64,000 bases of DNA from an uncultured Oceanospirillaceae bacterium (GTDB lineage Bacteria > Pseudomonadota > Gammaproteobacteria > Pseudomonadales > Balneatricaceae), in NCBI GenBank assembly GCA_937136055.1, contig CAKZOD010000022.1:202713-266712 (forward strand), written 5' to 3'. Below the pieces are notes generated by a model. It was not told the origin of the DNA and did no database searches. It was given only the letters and a program-made list of their open reading frames with translations. Of this stretch, positions 50,998-61,224 are shown one piece after another; the stretch's first letter is position 1, and every line of letters begins with the position of its first letter. The position numbers and the translations under genes are program-made.

Positions 50998-52711
50998 GTG
51001 GGTTGCTAGCAATTTTTTCTTCTGCCTTAAACTTAAGTTTTTCAAGCGCTTTTTGAGCAACAATTTTGAAAGCTGGCATTTCTGATGGATCCAAGCCAAT
51101 TGGATTGGTCAGTTTTACAGTTAATGGGTTTTTATGCACACCATCTACTCTGAACTCGTAGTGTAAGTGGGCACCGGTAACAGCGCCTGTTGATCCGATG
51201 TAGCCAATCACTTGTCCTTGAGAAACTTTGCTTCCCTTGGTGAACGCTTTGTTAAAACCAGACATGTGTGCGTAAAGAGTCTCTATGCCAGAGCCGTGCT
51301 TGATGATGATGGTATTTCCATACTCTCCACGACGACCTCGATAGATAATTGTTCCTTTTCCTGCTGCCATAATAGGCGTGCCGCGCTTAGCAGCATAATC
51401 AACACCTTTATGCGGTCTTACTTTTTTCCAGATAGGGTGTTTACGACGCAAATTGAATTTTGAGCTGATTCTCGCAAGTTCTACGGGCATACGTAGAAAT
51501 GCTTTACGCATGCTTCTGCCTTCAGGTGTATAGAACCCTGCAGCTCCCTGAGAGTCTTTATAGAAAATACCTGTTAAGCTTTGTCCGCCAACATCGAATT
51601 GCGCTGCTACAATGTTACCGTTTCTCACTTTCGTGCCATCGACGGTTAGCTCTTCGTAGACGACTTTGAAGCTATCCCCCGGTTTCACATCTTGTGAGAA
51701 ATCGACATCCCAGCCAAAGACTTTAGTGAAGTTCATGGCGACGTTGTTAGAGAGTCCAGCATTCAAAGCATCAATAAAAAATGAGTTGTTGATGCTACCC
51801 GCTACTGAACGGTATTCAGTAATAGGCTTTTTTTCAAAAAATTGCACATCATACTGGGAGGTGCCTGTACGAGTGTAAACAACGTTTTTCATTTGGTTAA
51901 CAATGTAGTTAACTTTAATTAAGTGTCCTGCACGTATAACAAAGCCAATTTTTTCGCCAACTTGCATGCGATTAAATGATTGGATTTTTGTCGCATGACT
52001 AACATAGGCTACATCTGATTGAGAAAGGCCTGCGCGTCTAAATACTGTTGATAGATTGTCATTCGGCTTTATCGTGTAATAAACCCAGTTGTCAGTGCTA
52101 TCGTCTAGCTGGTCCAATATCTGCTCTAGCGCGATGGATTGTTCTTCGTCTTTTACTTGCTCATCGACTGGGGCAGAAGCATTGTTGGTCGTTTCAGGTG
52201 TCTTAGAGTTTACAGCTGATTCAGTTTCTTTTGGAATGCTAGCAAGGTTAGTCGGCGCTAGTTTTTTATGATTATCAGTCAGTTTTTCTGTTGATAGGAG
52301 ATATTTTGTTGCATCTTGAGTGCGCTGAATGACCTTTACAGTGTCGTTACTGATTTGGTAGCGAATAGCTTGTAATGAGTTTCCCTTGATGCTGAATTTC
52401 ATTTTCTCGCCGGGGATAAGGCGAACAAATATTTTATGTTCCTTAGTTGCAGCGTTTACTTCTAGGGCATCTTTTGCGCTTAAACCAACGCGTTTAAAGA
52501 TAGTGGATAAATTGTCGCCTTTTCGTACTTCGTAGTTTGTCCAATTAGAGTCTGTCTGTTGGCTAAGTGCACTTGTGTTGGGGATAGCGAAAGCTGTATT
52601 TAGGTTAAATAATCCGATAAGGAGTAGGGCAGAACACACCAGAGGTAAAAAATGTTTGAGCGTATAGCGGGTGTTATATAGTGAAGCTAGTGTAAGGTTG
52701 TGAGTAAACAA
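50981..52711 (-). CDS. M23 peptidoglycan endopeptidase with duplicated N-terminal domain (MepM-like)
   Basis: 576-residue cell-wall metallopeptidase. Signal or anchor segment at about 22-42. Two similar LysM/OapA-like repeats follow: residues 56-80 (NWTNYEVRKGDNLSTIFKRV) and 208-232 (NWVYYTIKPNDNLSTVFRRA), separated by a Thr/Glu/Asn-rich linker. The C-terminal LytM domain keeps its zinc ligands (His434 and Asp438 in PHKGVDYA; His515 and His517 in GAHLHYEF), so it should be active, unlike NlpD in this window. Usual relatives have about 440-475 residues; the extra length is the duplicated repeat. Its end overlaps anmK, an operon combining cleavage and recycling of the wall. Confidence 0.9.
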   Translation of the reverse strand: MFTHNLTLASLYNTRYTLKHFLPLVCSALLLIGLFNLNTAFAIPNTSALSQQTDSNWTNYEVRKGDNLSTIFKRVGLSAKDALEVNAATKEHKIFVRLIPGEKMKFSIKGNSLQAIRYQISNDTVKVIQRTQDATKYLLSTEKLTDNHKKLAPTNLASIPKETESAVNSKTPETTNNASAPVDEQVKDEEQSIALEQILDQLDDSTDNWVYYTIKPNDNLSTVFRRAGLSQSDVAYVSHATKIQSFNRMQVGEKIGFVIRAGHLIKVNYIVNQMKNVVYTRTGTSQYDVQFFEKKPITEYRSVAGSINNSFFIDALNAGLSNNVAMNFTKVFGWDVDFSQDVKPGDSFKVVYEELTVDGTKVRNGNIVAAQFDVGGQSLTGIFYKDSQGAAGFYTPEGRSMRKAFLRMPVELARISSKFNLRRKHPIWKKVRPHKGVDYAAKRGTPIMAAGKGTIIYRGRRGEYGNTIIIKHGSGIETLYAHMSGFNKAFTKGSKVSQGQVIGYIGSTGAVTGAHLHYEFRVDGVHKNPLTVKLTNPIGLDPSEMPAFKIVAQKALEKLKFKAEEKIASNPLETSI

Positions 52712-52886
52712 AAGATAATGCCTTTATACATATTAAAAATTAAATCCTACGTGAACGAATCCCTGAAATCCTTTTTTGCCGCTGAATATATGCTCAACTC
52801 TTTATAGTGCCTATTGTTCATTGACAGTTGTGTCGCTAGAATAGCCGCACTTGAACAAAATCACAATATAGGCTACCGAGCAATAT

Positions 52887-54224
52887 ATGAGTAAGCAAAC
52901 ACTTTTACAAGAACTTAGCAGTCGCGGTCTTATCGCTCAGATGACTAGCGAAGAAGAATTAGCACAACATTTAGATAATCAAAGTGTCACATTGTATTGC
53001 GGATTCGATCCTACAGCAGATAGTCTACATATTGGCAGTTTAGTTCCCTTGCTAACGTTAAAACGTTTCCAGCAATACGGCCATAAGCCTTTAGCTTTAG
53101 TTGGCGGCGCAACAGGTTTAATAGGCGATCCTAGCTTTAAAGCACAAGAACGCAAGCTCAACGATGATACAACTGTTTCAAACTGGGTTGAAAAGATTAA
53201 GCAGCAAGTTAGCCAGTTTGTTGATTTTGATCAATCGGCCAATTCTGCAGAAGTTGTCAATAACCTTGACTGGACGAAAGATCTAGATGTATTAACCTTC
53301 TTACGTGATGTTGGAAAACACTTTTCTATCAATCAAATGATTGCAAAAGAATCAGTCAAGCAGCGGATCGATAGAGAGGGCGAGGGGATTTCATTTACGG
53401 AATTTACCTACATGATTTTACAGTCTTTCGATTTCCAGCAATTAAACAAAGATTATGGTTGTACTTTGCAAATCGGTGGCTCTGATCAATGGGGTAATAT
53501 TACAGGCGGTACAGAGCTAACCAGACGAATGAATGGCAATAAGGCTTTTGGTCTAACGCTACCTTTGATTACTAAGTCAGATGGAACAAAATTTGGCAAA
53601 ACAGAAAGTGGGACTATATGGTTATCTGCGAATAAAACATCACCTTATGCTTTCTATCAATTTTGGATCAACTCTGCTGATGCTGATGTCTATAATTTCT
53701 TACGCTATTTTACATTCCTAAGCATCGAAGAGATTGATGCTATAGAAGAAGCGGATAAAAACAGTGAAGGTCGCCCGCAAGCTCAGAGCGTTTTGGCAAA
53801 AGAAGTGACTCGCTTAGTTCATGGTAAAGCAGGATTGGAAGCTGCAGAGCGTATCACTCAAGCATTGTTCTCTGGTGATTTTGAAGAGCTTGGGGAAGCA
53901 GAGTTTGAGCAGTTAGCACAAGATGGTTTACCGAGCGCGAACCTATCTGCTAAATACTCACAAGCAGGTGATGTTGAATCAATGTTATCTAAAATTGAAA
54001 CATTGCCATTAACCTCTGTGCTTGTTGAGCTAGATGTTGGGCTCACATCAGGTAAGCAGATTAAAGATGCATTGAGTCGAAATGCTTTAATGGTAAATGG
54101 CAAGTCTTATGGTATGGAGCACAATATGAAAGCTTCAGAAGTGTTTTCTAAGGCTAATGCTAAATTCTCGTCTTATTTTCTGGTAAAAATTGGTAAGAAG
54201 AAAAGCTGCATATTGAGCATTTAG
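52887..54224 (+). CDS. tyrS: Tyrosyl-tRNA synthetase
   Basis: Class I synthetase charging tRNA-Tyr. 445 residues. [15 protein letters not shown] contains the HIGH-type motif (48-51); [12 protein letters not shown] binds tyrosine; [11 protein letters not shown] is the KMSKS equivalent. C-terminal S4-like RNA-binding domain with [15 protein letters not shown]. Divergent from the peptidase gene. A strong hairpin follows. Confidence 0.97.
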   Translation: MSKQTLLQELSSRGLIAQMTSEEELAQHLDNQSVTLYCGFDPTADSLHIGSLVPLLTLKRFQQYGHKPLALVGGATGLIGDPSFKAQERKLNDDTTVSNWVEKIKQQVSQFVDFDQSANSAEVVNNLDWTKDLDVLTFLRDVGKHFSINQMIAKESVKQRIDREGEGISFTEFTYMILQSFDFQQLNKDYGCTLQIGGSDQWGNITGGTELTRRMNGNKAFGLTLPLITKSDGTKFGKTESGTIWLSANKTSPYAFYQFWINSADADVYNFLRYFTFLSIEEIDAIEEADKNSEGRPQAQSVLAKEVTRLVHGKAGLEAAERITQALFSGDFEELGEAEFEQLAQDGLPSANLSAKYSQAGDVESMLSKIETLPLTSVLVELDVGLTSGKQIKDALSRNALMVNGKSYGMEHNMKASEVFSKANAKFSSYFLVKIGKKKSCILSI

Positions 54225-54236
54225 TTCCTATAAGTG

Positions 54237-54270
54237 ACCTCAATCTCAGGTGCTCTGAGATTGAGGTTTA
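54237..54270 (+). terminator. Rho-independent terminator after tyrS
   Basis: Perfect 13-bp stem acctcaatctcag / ctgagattgaggt with a five-base loop, followed by tta; T-run short. Confidence 0.7.
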
Positions 54271-54528
54271 TAGTACTATATTTGCTTCTCCCTGCCCTCT
54301 TAAACCTTCTCGTTTTATCTTCTGATATAGCAAAGCCTGCCAAGAGCTAGATATATACATTGCGAATGTGCATTTGCAGTAGTGAATATGTTTGCTGAAA
54401 TTCCCATTTAGTCACTAAAAATGCGCGGTAATTTGTGGTGTTTCACTGCAACACTGACGTATAATGCAGAGTTTTTTACGCTCGGCCAAAATCGAGCAAA
54501 CTTTAATTAATTTAATGGGAAATAAATC
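54271..54528 (+). promoter_or_regulatory. ndk upstream region with a -10 element
   Basis: A perfect TATAAT at 54460-54465 lies 63 bases before the ndk start; no matching -35 at standard spacing. Otherwise no gene or structure recognised in this spacer. Confidence 0.4.
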
Positions 54529-54936
54529 ATGGCTATTGAGCGCACGCTTTCAATTATCAAACCAGATGCAGTTGCAAAAAATGTTATCGGTCAAATCGTA
54601 TCACGTTTCGAAGGCGCGGATCTTAAAGTTGTTGAAATGCAACTAAAAAGCTTAAGCAAAGAAGAAGCTGAAGGTTTTTACGCTGAGCACAGTGAGCGTC
54701 CTTTCTTTGCTGATCTTGTTTCATTCATGACTTCAGGTCCTGTTGTAGTACAAGTTTTAGAAGGCGAAAACGCAGTACTAGCTAACCGCGACTTAATGGG
54801 CGCTACTAACCCTAAAGAAGCTGAAGCTGGAACTATCCGTAGCGATTTTGCTGAATCTATCGATGCAAACGCTGTACACGGTTCTGATTCTGTTGAATCA
54901 GCTGCACGTGAAATTGCTTACTTTTTCGCTAAGTAA
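54529..54936 (+). CDS. ndk: Nucleoside diphosphate kinase
   Basis: Balances nucleoside triphosphate pools by phosphate transfer through a histidine. 135 residues, slightly shorter than the usual 141-143 at the C-terminus. [21 protein letters not shown] at the start, and the active-site block [20 protein letters not shown] with His117. aatgggaaataa lies before the ATG. It has its own -10 element and a long terminator. Confidence 0.97.
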   Translation: MAIERTLSIIKPDAVAKNVIGQIVSRFEGADLKVVEMQLKSLSKEEAEGFYAEHSERPFFADLVSFMTSGPVVVQVLEGENAVLANRDLMGATNPKEAEAGTIRSDFAESIDANAVHGSDSVESAAREIAYFFAK

Positions 54937-54944
54937 GTAATATT

Positions 54945-54996
54945 GCGCGGAACTTTCTTGTAAATGTTTACTTAAATAAGAAAGCTCCGCGCTTTA
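54945..54996 (+). terminator. Rho-independent terminator after ndk
   Basis: 15-bp stem gcgcggaactttctt / aagaaagctccgcgc with one mismatch, 18-base loop, followed by ttta. Confidence 0.7.
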
Positions 54997-55018
54997 ATGT
55001 AATTAGAGAATAGATTTA

Positions 55019-56152
55019 ATGAACCAAACATCAAAAACTAACTTGCTCGGTATGTCGCCAGTTCAGCTAGCAGAGTATTTTTCAAAGCTAGGTGAAAAAC
55101 CGTTTAGAGCGACACAAGTACTGAAGTGGATTCACCAACATGGTGCAGAATCTTTTGATGAGATGACTAATATTAGTAAGTCACTTCGTGAAGTACTAAA
55201 AGAGCAAGCGGAAGTACGTGAGCCTGAAATAGTCAGTCAAGATATATCGAAAGACGGTACCCGTAAATGGGTTATTAGAGTCGAAGGTGGTTCTTGTGTA
55301 GAAACGGTTCTTATTCCTGAAGGAGATCGAGGAACGTTATGTGTGTCATCGCAAGTAGGCTGTTCTCTTAATTGCAGTTTTTGTTCTACAGGTAAGCAAG
55401 GGTTTAATCGCAATTTAACGGCAGCTGAAATTATAGGTCAGGTGAGAATTGCGATTAAGTCATTTGGGCCAATGGATCCTGCCAATAAAAGAATGGTCAC
55501 CAATGTGGTGATGATGGGTATGGGCGAGCCGCTGATGAATTTTGAAAGAGTGGTCGCTGCAATGACATTGATGATGGAAGATAATGCTTATGGCTTATCT
55601 AAACGTCGTGTCACATTGAGCACAGCAGGTGTTGTGCCAGCAATGGACAAACTCGGTGATGTAATTGACGTTTCACTCGCTGTTTCATTGCATGCACCTA
55701 ATGATGAATTAAGAGACGTATTAGTACCGATCAATAAAAAATATCCAATTAACGAGCTGATCGATGCGTGTAATCGCTATCTAGAAAAATTGGATGATAA
55801 GCGTGTTATTACAATTGAGTACACCATGATGCAGGGTGTTAATGATTTGCCTGAACATGCAAAGCAACTAGCGAAACTGTTAAAGAAAGTACCTTGTAAA
55901 TTAAATATTATCCCGTTCAATCCTTTTCCAAATTCAGGTTATAAAAGACCAAGCAGCAAAGCGATTGAACTTTTTAAAGATGCAATGCACAAAGCGGGTA
56001 TTAGAACAACAGTTAGACGTACACGCGGAGACGAGATAGATGCAGCTTGCGGGCAATTAGTTGGGATGGTTGATGATAAAACGCGTCGTACTAGTAAACT
56101 GATCCCGGTTGTACAGCAATCAGATGTGTCAGCCACTAGTAATGCCCGATAA
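55019..56152 (+). CDS. rlmN: Dual-specificity 23S rRNA/tRNA methyltransferase RlmN
   Basis: Radical-SAM enzyme that methylates C2 of A2503 in 23S rRNA and A37 in some tRNAs. 377 residues. The [4Fe-4S] motif is CSLNCSFC (Cys115, 119, 122); the methyl-carrying cysteine is Cys344 in [24 protein letters not shown] and [12 protein letters not shown] are family blocks. First of a run leading into pilW, rodZ and hisS. Confidence 0.97.
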   Translation: MNQTSKTNLLGMSPVQLAEYFSKLGEKPFRATQVLKWIHQHGAESFDEMTNISKSLREVLKEQAEVREPEIVSQDISKDGTRKWVIRVEGGSCVETVLIPEGDRGTLCVSSQVGCSLNCSFCSTGKQGFNRNLTAAEIIGQVRIAIKSFGPMDPANKRMVTNVVMMGMGEPLMNFERVVAAMTLMMEDNAYGLSKRRVTLSTAGVVPAMDKLGDVIDVSLAVSLHAPNDELRDVLVPINKKYPINELIDACNRYLEKLDDKRVITIEYTMMQGVNDLPEHAKQLAKLLKKVPCKLNIIPFNPFPNSGYKRPSSKAIELFKDAMHKAGIRTTVRRTRGDEIDAACGQLVGMVDDKTRRTSKLIPVVQQSDVSATSNAR

Positions 56153-56185
56153 ACAGGCCTTTAAATAACAGGGAGTTATACAGCA

Positions 56186-56953
56186 GTGTATCAGTTTTTA
56201 CAGGTCATAAAGTTATCTGCACTTTGTCTTATGTTAACTGCGTGTGCAATTGGTGCGCCAGATCCCAGTGCAGCAAAAGATAGTGAAAAAGCAAAGAAGT
56301 TCACTGATGTTGGGGTTGAGTATTTTAAATCCGGCGATAACGTCAATGCACTCAACTGGCTAAAAAAAGCATTACAGTTTGATAAAAGCTATGCCCGTGG
56401 TCACTCTATTTTAGGTACGGTGTTTCAGTCTGAAAAGCAGTGGGCACTGGCAGAGACATATTTTAAAAAGTCGATTCAGTTAGATCCCAAATCTGCTATG
56501 TTTCACAATAACTACGGCGTGTTTTTGTATCAATTAAAGCGCTATGAAGAAGCTTGTGCTCAGTTGGAGTTAGCGACAAAAGATCCGTTTTATAATTTGC
56601 GCGCTAATGCATTGAATAACTTAGGTCGTTGTTACACAGTGTTAAATGAACAAAACAAGGCAAGTGATGCTTTCCAAAGGTCTGTCGACTTAGGTGGTGG
56701 TGATGGTTATGCGCTGTTGAACTTATCACAAAAACTGTTAGATTCAGGTGCAAACTTTAAATCTCAGGAAAAGTATAACGAATTCTTAGATTTAGTAGCA
56801 CTTAATCAAGCACAGCACTCTCCCGAAAGTTTAATCTTAGGTATTAAATTAGCACGGGTTAGTGGTAATCTATCGAATGTCGTAACTTATTCATTATTAT
56901 TAGAAAATTTATTTCCAAACAAATATAAAAAATATAAGGAGTCCACTCAGTGA
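56186..56953 (+). CDS. pilW: Type IV pilus biogenesis/stability lipoprotein PilW (PilF)
   Basis: Outer-membrane TPR lipoprotein that helps the PilQ secretin assemble. 255 residues from GTG. Lipobox LMLTAC (Cys20). TPR units include FTDVGVEYFKSGDNVNALNW, ARGHSILGTVFQSEKQWALA and AMFHNNYGVFLYQLKRYEEA. Position between rlmN and rodZ is the standard one. Its stop overlaps the rodZ GTG start. It implies type IV pili, whose other genes are not in this window. Confidence 0.9.
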   Translation: MYQFLQVIKLSALCLMLTACAIGAPDPSAAKDSEKAKKFTDVGVEYFKSGDNVNALNWLKKALQFDKSYARGHSILGTVFQSEKQWALAETYFKKSIQLDPKSAMFHNNYGVFLYQLKRYEEACAQLELATKDPFYNLRANALNNLGRCYTVLNEQNKASDAFQRSVDLGGGDGYALLNLSQKLLDSGANFKSQEKYNEFLDLVALNQAQHSPESLILGIKLARVSGNLSNVVTYSLLLENLFPNKYKKYKESTQ

Positions 56954-57984
56954 GTAGTGTATCTGACGAAGTGTTAGAAACTGAAGATCGAAGTTCTCCA
57001 GGAAGCCGTTTACAGAAAGCGCGTGAAGCGATGGGGTTAAGTCAGAAGTCTTTAGCTGATGACTTGTATTTGCCGCGCAATTATATTTTATGGATAGAAG
57101 AAGGGGCTTATGAAAAGTTACCGAGCATGGTGTTCTGTCGTGGTTATATCAGAGCCTATGCAAAAGTAGTCAATGAAGATGGTGAAGAACTCATTGAACT
57201 ACTCGATAGTATTTATGGAAATCAAAATATAAAAGCGCCGTTGATGCCGGTGTCTAAAATTGATGAACAGGTAAAAGTTGGTGATCCTGTCATGAAGTGG
57301 TCAAGCCTGCTGTTTATCATTGTGCTTGGCGGAATTATATTTTGGTGGTGGAAAACTCAATATGGCCTAAGTGCTCCATTTGCGGCATCGCAGGAGCCTA
57401 TAGCGGTTGAAACAGCTAATGGCAATGAATTAGTACTGCCTTCACTAGACGATAGTGAAGTGATTGAAACCAGTAATGATCAATTAGCCGTTGAAACACC
57501 AAAGGCTAATACAGAAAATAATGCAACCGCTCAGGTTCAGCCCGTAAGTAATGAACCCGTTGAAATCGTAAGTGGCAGTACCGGAACAGGTATTGAATTG
57601 TCATTGAACGTGAGTGATACCCCTCCAGTCGTGCCAGAGCTTTCTGAGCTAGAAAAAGTTGTAGATGCAATAGAGCCAGAAACAACTGAAACGCCGGCAG
57701 CTGTTGAAACTGCAACACAAAATACCCCAGAAGCTGTCGATGCGAAGCTATTGCAAGTGGGTTTTAATAACGAATGTTGGGTTACGATTAAAGATGCTAA
57801 AGGCAAAGTGTTATTTAATGGCATTAAAAAATCAGGGCAGCAAATTTCATTGAGCGGTGATTTACCATTACGTGTTTCAATTGGCAGAGTAAATAGTGTT
57901 TCAAAAATTACGTTCGGTGGGAAAGAGGTTGATTTAAACTCTCTTAGCCGCAACAACATTGCAAACTTTAAACTACCACTTTAA
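56950..57984 (+). CDS. rodZ: Cytoskeletal protein RodZ
   Basis: Links MreB to the elongation machinery. 344 residues from GTG. Cytoplasmic helix-turn-helix of the RodZ type at about 18-88 ([20 protein letters not shown]), one membrane segment at 118-134, then an acidic Thr/Pro/Ala-rich periplasmic linker and a C-terminal DUF4115 beta domain ([19 protein letters not shown]). In relatives ispG follows directly; here hisS starts 20 bases after the stop. Confidence 0.94.
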   Translation: MSSVSDEVLETEDRSSPGSRLQKAREAMGLSQKSLADDLYLPRNYILWIEEGAYEKLPSMVFCRGYIRAYAKVVNEDGEELIELLDSIYGNQNIKAPLMPVSKIDEQVKVGDPVMKWSSLLFIIVLGGIIFWWWKTQYGLSAPFAASQEPIAVETANGNELVLPSLDDSEVIETSNDQLAVETPKANTENNATAQVQPVSNEPVEIVSGSTGTGIELSLNVSDTPPVVPELSELEKVVDAIEPETTETPAAVETATQNTPEAVDAKLLQVGFNNECWVTIKDAKGKVLFNGIKKSGQQISLSGDLPLRVSIGRVNSVSKITFGGKEVDLNSLSRNNIANFKLPL

Positions 57985-58004
57985 TTATTATCGGTATTAG
58001 TACA

Positions 58005-59255
58005 TTGGCAAAACTTCAAGCTATACGTGGGATGAACGATGTTCTCCCAACAGAGTCTGCAACATGGCAGTTTTTAGAAGAGAAATTTCAATCAGTAGTA
58101 TCAAGCTATAGCTATAACGAAATTAGAACCCCAATTGTTGAAAGTACAGAGCTTTTCAATCGTTCTATTGGTGAGGTCACCGATATTATTGAGAAGGAAA
58201 TGTACTGCTTTGAAGACCGTAATGCTGAACGTTTGGCGATGCGTCCAGAAGGTACGGCAAGCATAGTTCGCGCAGGTATTGAACACGGTTTGCTATTTAA
58301 TCAAACGCAGAGAATGTGGTATCGCGGACCGATGTTTCGCTATGAGAAACCGCAAAAAGGCCGCTACCGCCAATTTCACCAAATAGGTGTAGAGACATTT
58401 GGAATGGGCGGGGCAGATATCGACGCAGAAGTCATTATGCTTTCTGTTTCTTTATGGCGTTCATTAGGTATCTTAGATAGCTTAACACTTGAATTAAACT
58501 CACTCGGTAGTAACGAGGCAAGAGAGAACTACCGTAGTGCGCTAGTTGATTATTTATCTCAAAGAAAAGACCAGCTAGATGAGGATAGCCAAAAACGCCT
58601 GACAACTAATCCATTGCGCATACTTGATAGTAAAGAGCAAAGCACACAAGCGCTACTAAACAATGCACCTAATTTAATAGATTATCTAGATGATGATGCA
58701 GCAACCCATTTTGCAGAGCTCCGCTCAATTTTGGATGCTGCTGGTATTAGCTATGTTGTCAATCCGCGCTTAGTGCGCGGCTTGGATTATTACAACAAGA
58801 CAGTGTTTGAGTGGACAACAAGTAAACTAGGAGCACAAGGTACTGTTTGTGCTGGTGGTCGTTATGATGGCATGGTAAAACAATTAGGCGGTAAACCGAC
58901 GCCTGGTGTTGGATTTGCGATGGGTGAAGAACGACTGTTACTTTTATTAGAAACCTTGCAAGTGATACCTGAACAATTAGGTCAATCAATTGATTTATAC
59001 ATAGCAGCTGAGAGCAAAGGTATTCAACAAGATGTTATTCTGGTTGCTGAAAAGATAAGAGCTGAATATCCAGAGCTTAGATTGAGAACTCACTGTTCAG
59101 GTTTGAAAAATGTATTAAACAAGGCTCGTCAAAGTGGTGCTGAAAAAATAGTATTACTTAAAAAGGATGATGAGCAGCTATTGGCGACATATTGGCATGG
59201 TGAGCAAGTAGAACAAAATTTAACAATCGATAAAATGATAGCATTACTGGCTTAG
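58005..59255 (+). CDS. hisS: Histidyl-tRNA synthetase
   Basis: Class II synthetase. 416 residues. [12 protein letters not shown] start, motif 2 around [19 protein letters not shown], histidine-specific [12 protein letters not shown] and AGGRYDGMV, motif 3 [16 protein letters not shown], and the C-terminal anticodon-binding domain. The start is TTG at 58005; no ATG or GTG precedes the conserved beginning. Confidence 0.97.
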   Translation: MAKLQAIRGMNDVLPTESATWQFLEEKFQSVVSSYSYNEIRTPIVESTELFNRSIGEVTDIIEKEMYCFEDRNAERLAMRPEGTASIVRAGIEHGLLFNQTQRMWYRGPMFRYEKPQKGRYRQFHQIGVETFGMGGADIDAEVIMLSVSLWRSLGILDSLTLELNSLGSNEARENYRSALVDYLSQRKDQLDEDSQKRLTTNPLRILDSKEQSTQALLNNAPNLIDYLDDDAATHFAELRSILDAAGISYVVNPRLVRGLDYYNKTVFEWTTSKLGAQGTVCAGGRYDGMVKQLGGKPTPGVGFAMGEERLLLLLETLQVIPEQLGQSIDLYIAAESKGIQQDVILVAEKIRAEYPELRLRTHCSGLKNVLNKARQSGAEKIVLLKKDDEQLLATYWHGEQVEQNLTIDKMIALLA

Positions 59256-59318
59256 AAGCTAGTTTTATTATGAAAATTAATTAGTAAATGATTTTGGAAC
59301 GTTTTTAGGAGTAGTAAG

Positions 59319-59975
59319 GTGGCAGAGTTACGCACTGAAGAAGAACAGCTAGAGGCAATAAAATCTTGGTGGAAAGATAATGGTAAGTCATTAGTTATCA
59401 TGATTGCCATCGCCATTTCAGCCGTTTATGGCTATAAAGGTTGGCAAAATAAGCAAGTGACTAACAGTGAAAGTGCATCTTTAATGTATCAGCAACTAAT
59501 TACAGCAACTGTATCTAATACGCAAAGTGATACAGAGAAAAACTTTGCTACTTCAAAGCATTTGGCAAAAACATTAAAGGCTGATTATGCGGACACGCAA
59601 TACGCAAAATTTGCAGCATTATTGATGGCGAAAGTAGCAGTTAATAATCAAGATTTGAATCTTGCAGAGCAAGAGCTTGATTGGGTACTTGGTAAAGATC
59701 CACAGCCGCTAGTTAAAGCAATCGCTCAAATGCGCAAAGCGCAAATACTCAATGAAAAGAGTGAGTACTCAGAGGCGCTTTCGCTGTTAAGTACTATCAG
59801 TGTTGAGTCACTAAAGGGGCAAGTCTCTGAGCTTGAAGGCGATATTTTTTTAGCACAAGGTGATAAAGAAAAAGCGCGTGCAGCTTATCAGCAAGCACTA
59901 ACTATAAATGCTGCATCTAATGATAAAGCTGTTATTACAATGAAACTAAACGATTTGACCACAGAGGAAGGGTAA
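59319..59975 (+). CDS. yfgM: YfgM family protein, SecYEG ancillary subunit
   Basis: Inner-membrane protein with a large periplasmic TPR-like domain; in E. coli YfgM binds SecYEG together with the chaperone PpiD and modulates the Rcs response. 218 residues from GTG, with tagga upstream. RTEEEQLEAIKSWWKDNG followed by one membrane segment (about 24-39), then helical repeats (AEQELDWVLGKDPQPLVKAI). Overlaps bamB by one base. Confidence 0.92.
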   Translation: MAELRTEEEQLEAIKSWWKDNGKSLVIMIAIAISAVYGYKGWQNKQVTNSESASLMYQQLITATVSNTQSDTEKNFATSKHLAKTLKADYADTQYAKFAALLMAKVAVNNQDLNLAEQELDWVLGKDPQPLVKAIAQMRKAQILNEKSEYSEALSLLSTISVESLKGQVSELEGDIFLAQGDKEKARAAYQQALTINAASNDKAVITMKLNDLTTEEG

Positions 59976-61114
59976 TGTTTGGATTCAAAAAGATTATAGC
60001 CACAGCAGGTTGTGCACTTGTACTGGCAGGTTGCTCAAGCACAGGGGATGAAATAAAGCCTAGTGCGCTTGTTAAGTTTTCTGCTGAGAAGAATGTAAAA
60101 CTACTTTGGTCAAAAGATATAGGGACAAGTTTTGGTGATAAATATCATCAGTTAACACCAGCAGTCTCGGGTAAATCGATCATTGTTACAGATGTCGCTG
60201 GAAAAGTGTCTAGCTATGATTTGATCACTGGCGCAGTAATGTGGTCAACAGATTTGGATATTTCAATCGGCAGCGGGGTTGGTGCAAATGCGAGTACTGC
60301 AATTGTAAGTACTTACTCTGGTGATGTAATTGCACTTGATGCTGATACTGGTGAAATACGTTGGCAAGTACCAGTTGGCGGTGAAGTTGTCTCTAAAGCG
60401 CAGCTCAATAGTGAAATTACTGTATTGCGTATGATAAATGGAGATATCGTAGCGCTTGACTTAGAGAGTGGTGAGCAGCGTTGGGTTTATGCAAGTAACC
60501 AGCCAAACCTGACATTGCGCGGTACTACATCTCCAATGGTTGCGCTAGATGCTACTTTAACCGGCTTGGATAACGGTAAGTTTGTCGCTTTAGATAATGC
60601 AAATGGCGATATTTTGTGGCAAAAGAGAATTAGTGTTGCCAAGGGTAAGTCTGACATAGAGCGCCTCACAGATATTGATGGTATGCCTGTTTTATATAAA
60701 AATGTCATCTATATCCCAAGTTACAGAGGTAACTTAACTGCGATAAATCCATTTACCGCGGAAGTAGTATGGCGCAAACCGTACTCAACATATCGTGGCT
60801 TAGCGGCGGGTAATAATACTATTTACCTAAGTGCCGATAACGATGTTGTTCACGCAGTTGATGCTCAATCTGCTGCCGAAATTTGGCGTCAAGATTTATT
60901 ATTGAATCGCTCAGTTACATCGCCTGCAAATCTGTCTGGCCAAGTAGTGGTTGGTGACACGCAAGGGTACTTGCATTTCCTTTCACAAGAAGACGGACGT
61001 TTTGTCGCAAGATATAAAATCGGCGGAGCGCTTGTTGGTGATTTGCTAGTTAAAAACAAGATATTGTATGCTTTAAGTAATAATGGCCGTTTAACAGCAA
61101 TGACTGTCGAATAA
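59975..61114 (+). CDS. bamB: Outer membrane assembly lipoprotein BamB
   Basis: Beta-propeller lipoprotein of the BAM complex that docks to BamA POTRA domains. 379 residues. Lipobox LVLAGC (Cys20). Repeated PQQ-like blades are visible: ITGAVMWSTDLD, DTGEIRWQVPVGG, ESGEQRWVYAS, NGDILWQKRI, FTAEVVWRKPY, SAAEIWRQDL. Order hisS-yfgM-bamB-der is conserved. Confidence 0.96.
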   Translation: MFGFKKIIATAGCALVLAGCSSTGDEIKPSALVKFSAEKNVKLLWSKDIGTSFGDKYHQLTPAVSGKSIIVTDVAGKVSSYDLITGAVMWSTDLDISIGSGVGANASTAIVSTYSGDVIALDADTGEIRWQVPVGGEVVSKAQLNSEITVLRMINGDIVALDLESGEQRWVYASNQPNLTLRGTTSPMVALDATLTGLDNGKFVALDNANGDILWQKRISVAKGKSDIERLTDIDGMPVLYKNVIYIPSYRGNLTAINPFTAEVVWRKPYSTYRGLAAGNNTIYLSADNDVVHAVDAQSAAEIWRQDLLLNRSVTSPANLSGQVVVGDTQGYLHFLSQEDGRFVARYKIGGALVGDLLVKNKILYALSNNGRLTAMTVE

Positions 61115-61224
61115 TCATTTTAAGTAAAACGTAAGTAAAGCATGTTACGCTTTAGTGGTCTAACATGCGCTAATTAATAGTCTTTCTATCATGGGAAGAC
61201 TTTTTTATTTTTGAGAAACAAAAA

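Noticed and set aside
57537..57959. 140-codon minus frame inside rodZ
   Set aside because: Shadow of the low-complexity Thr/Glu/Ala linker of RodZ.
61140..61168. Inverted repeat gcatgtta / taacatgc between bamB and der
   Set aside because: 8-bp stem with a long loop and no T-run; too weak to call a terminator or operator.
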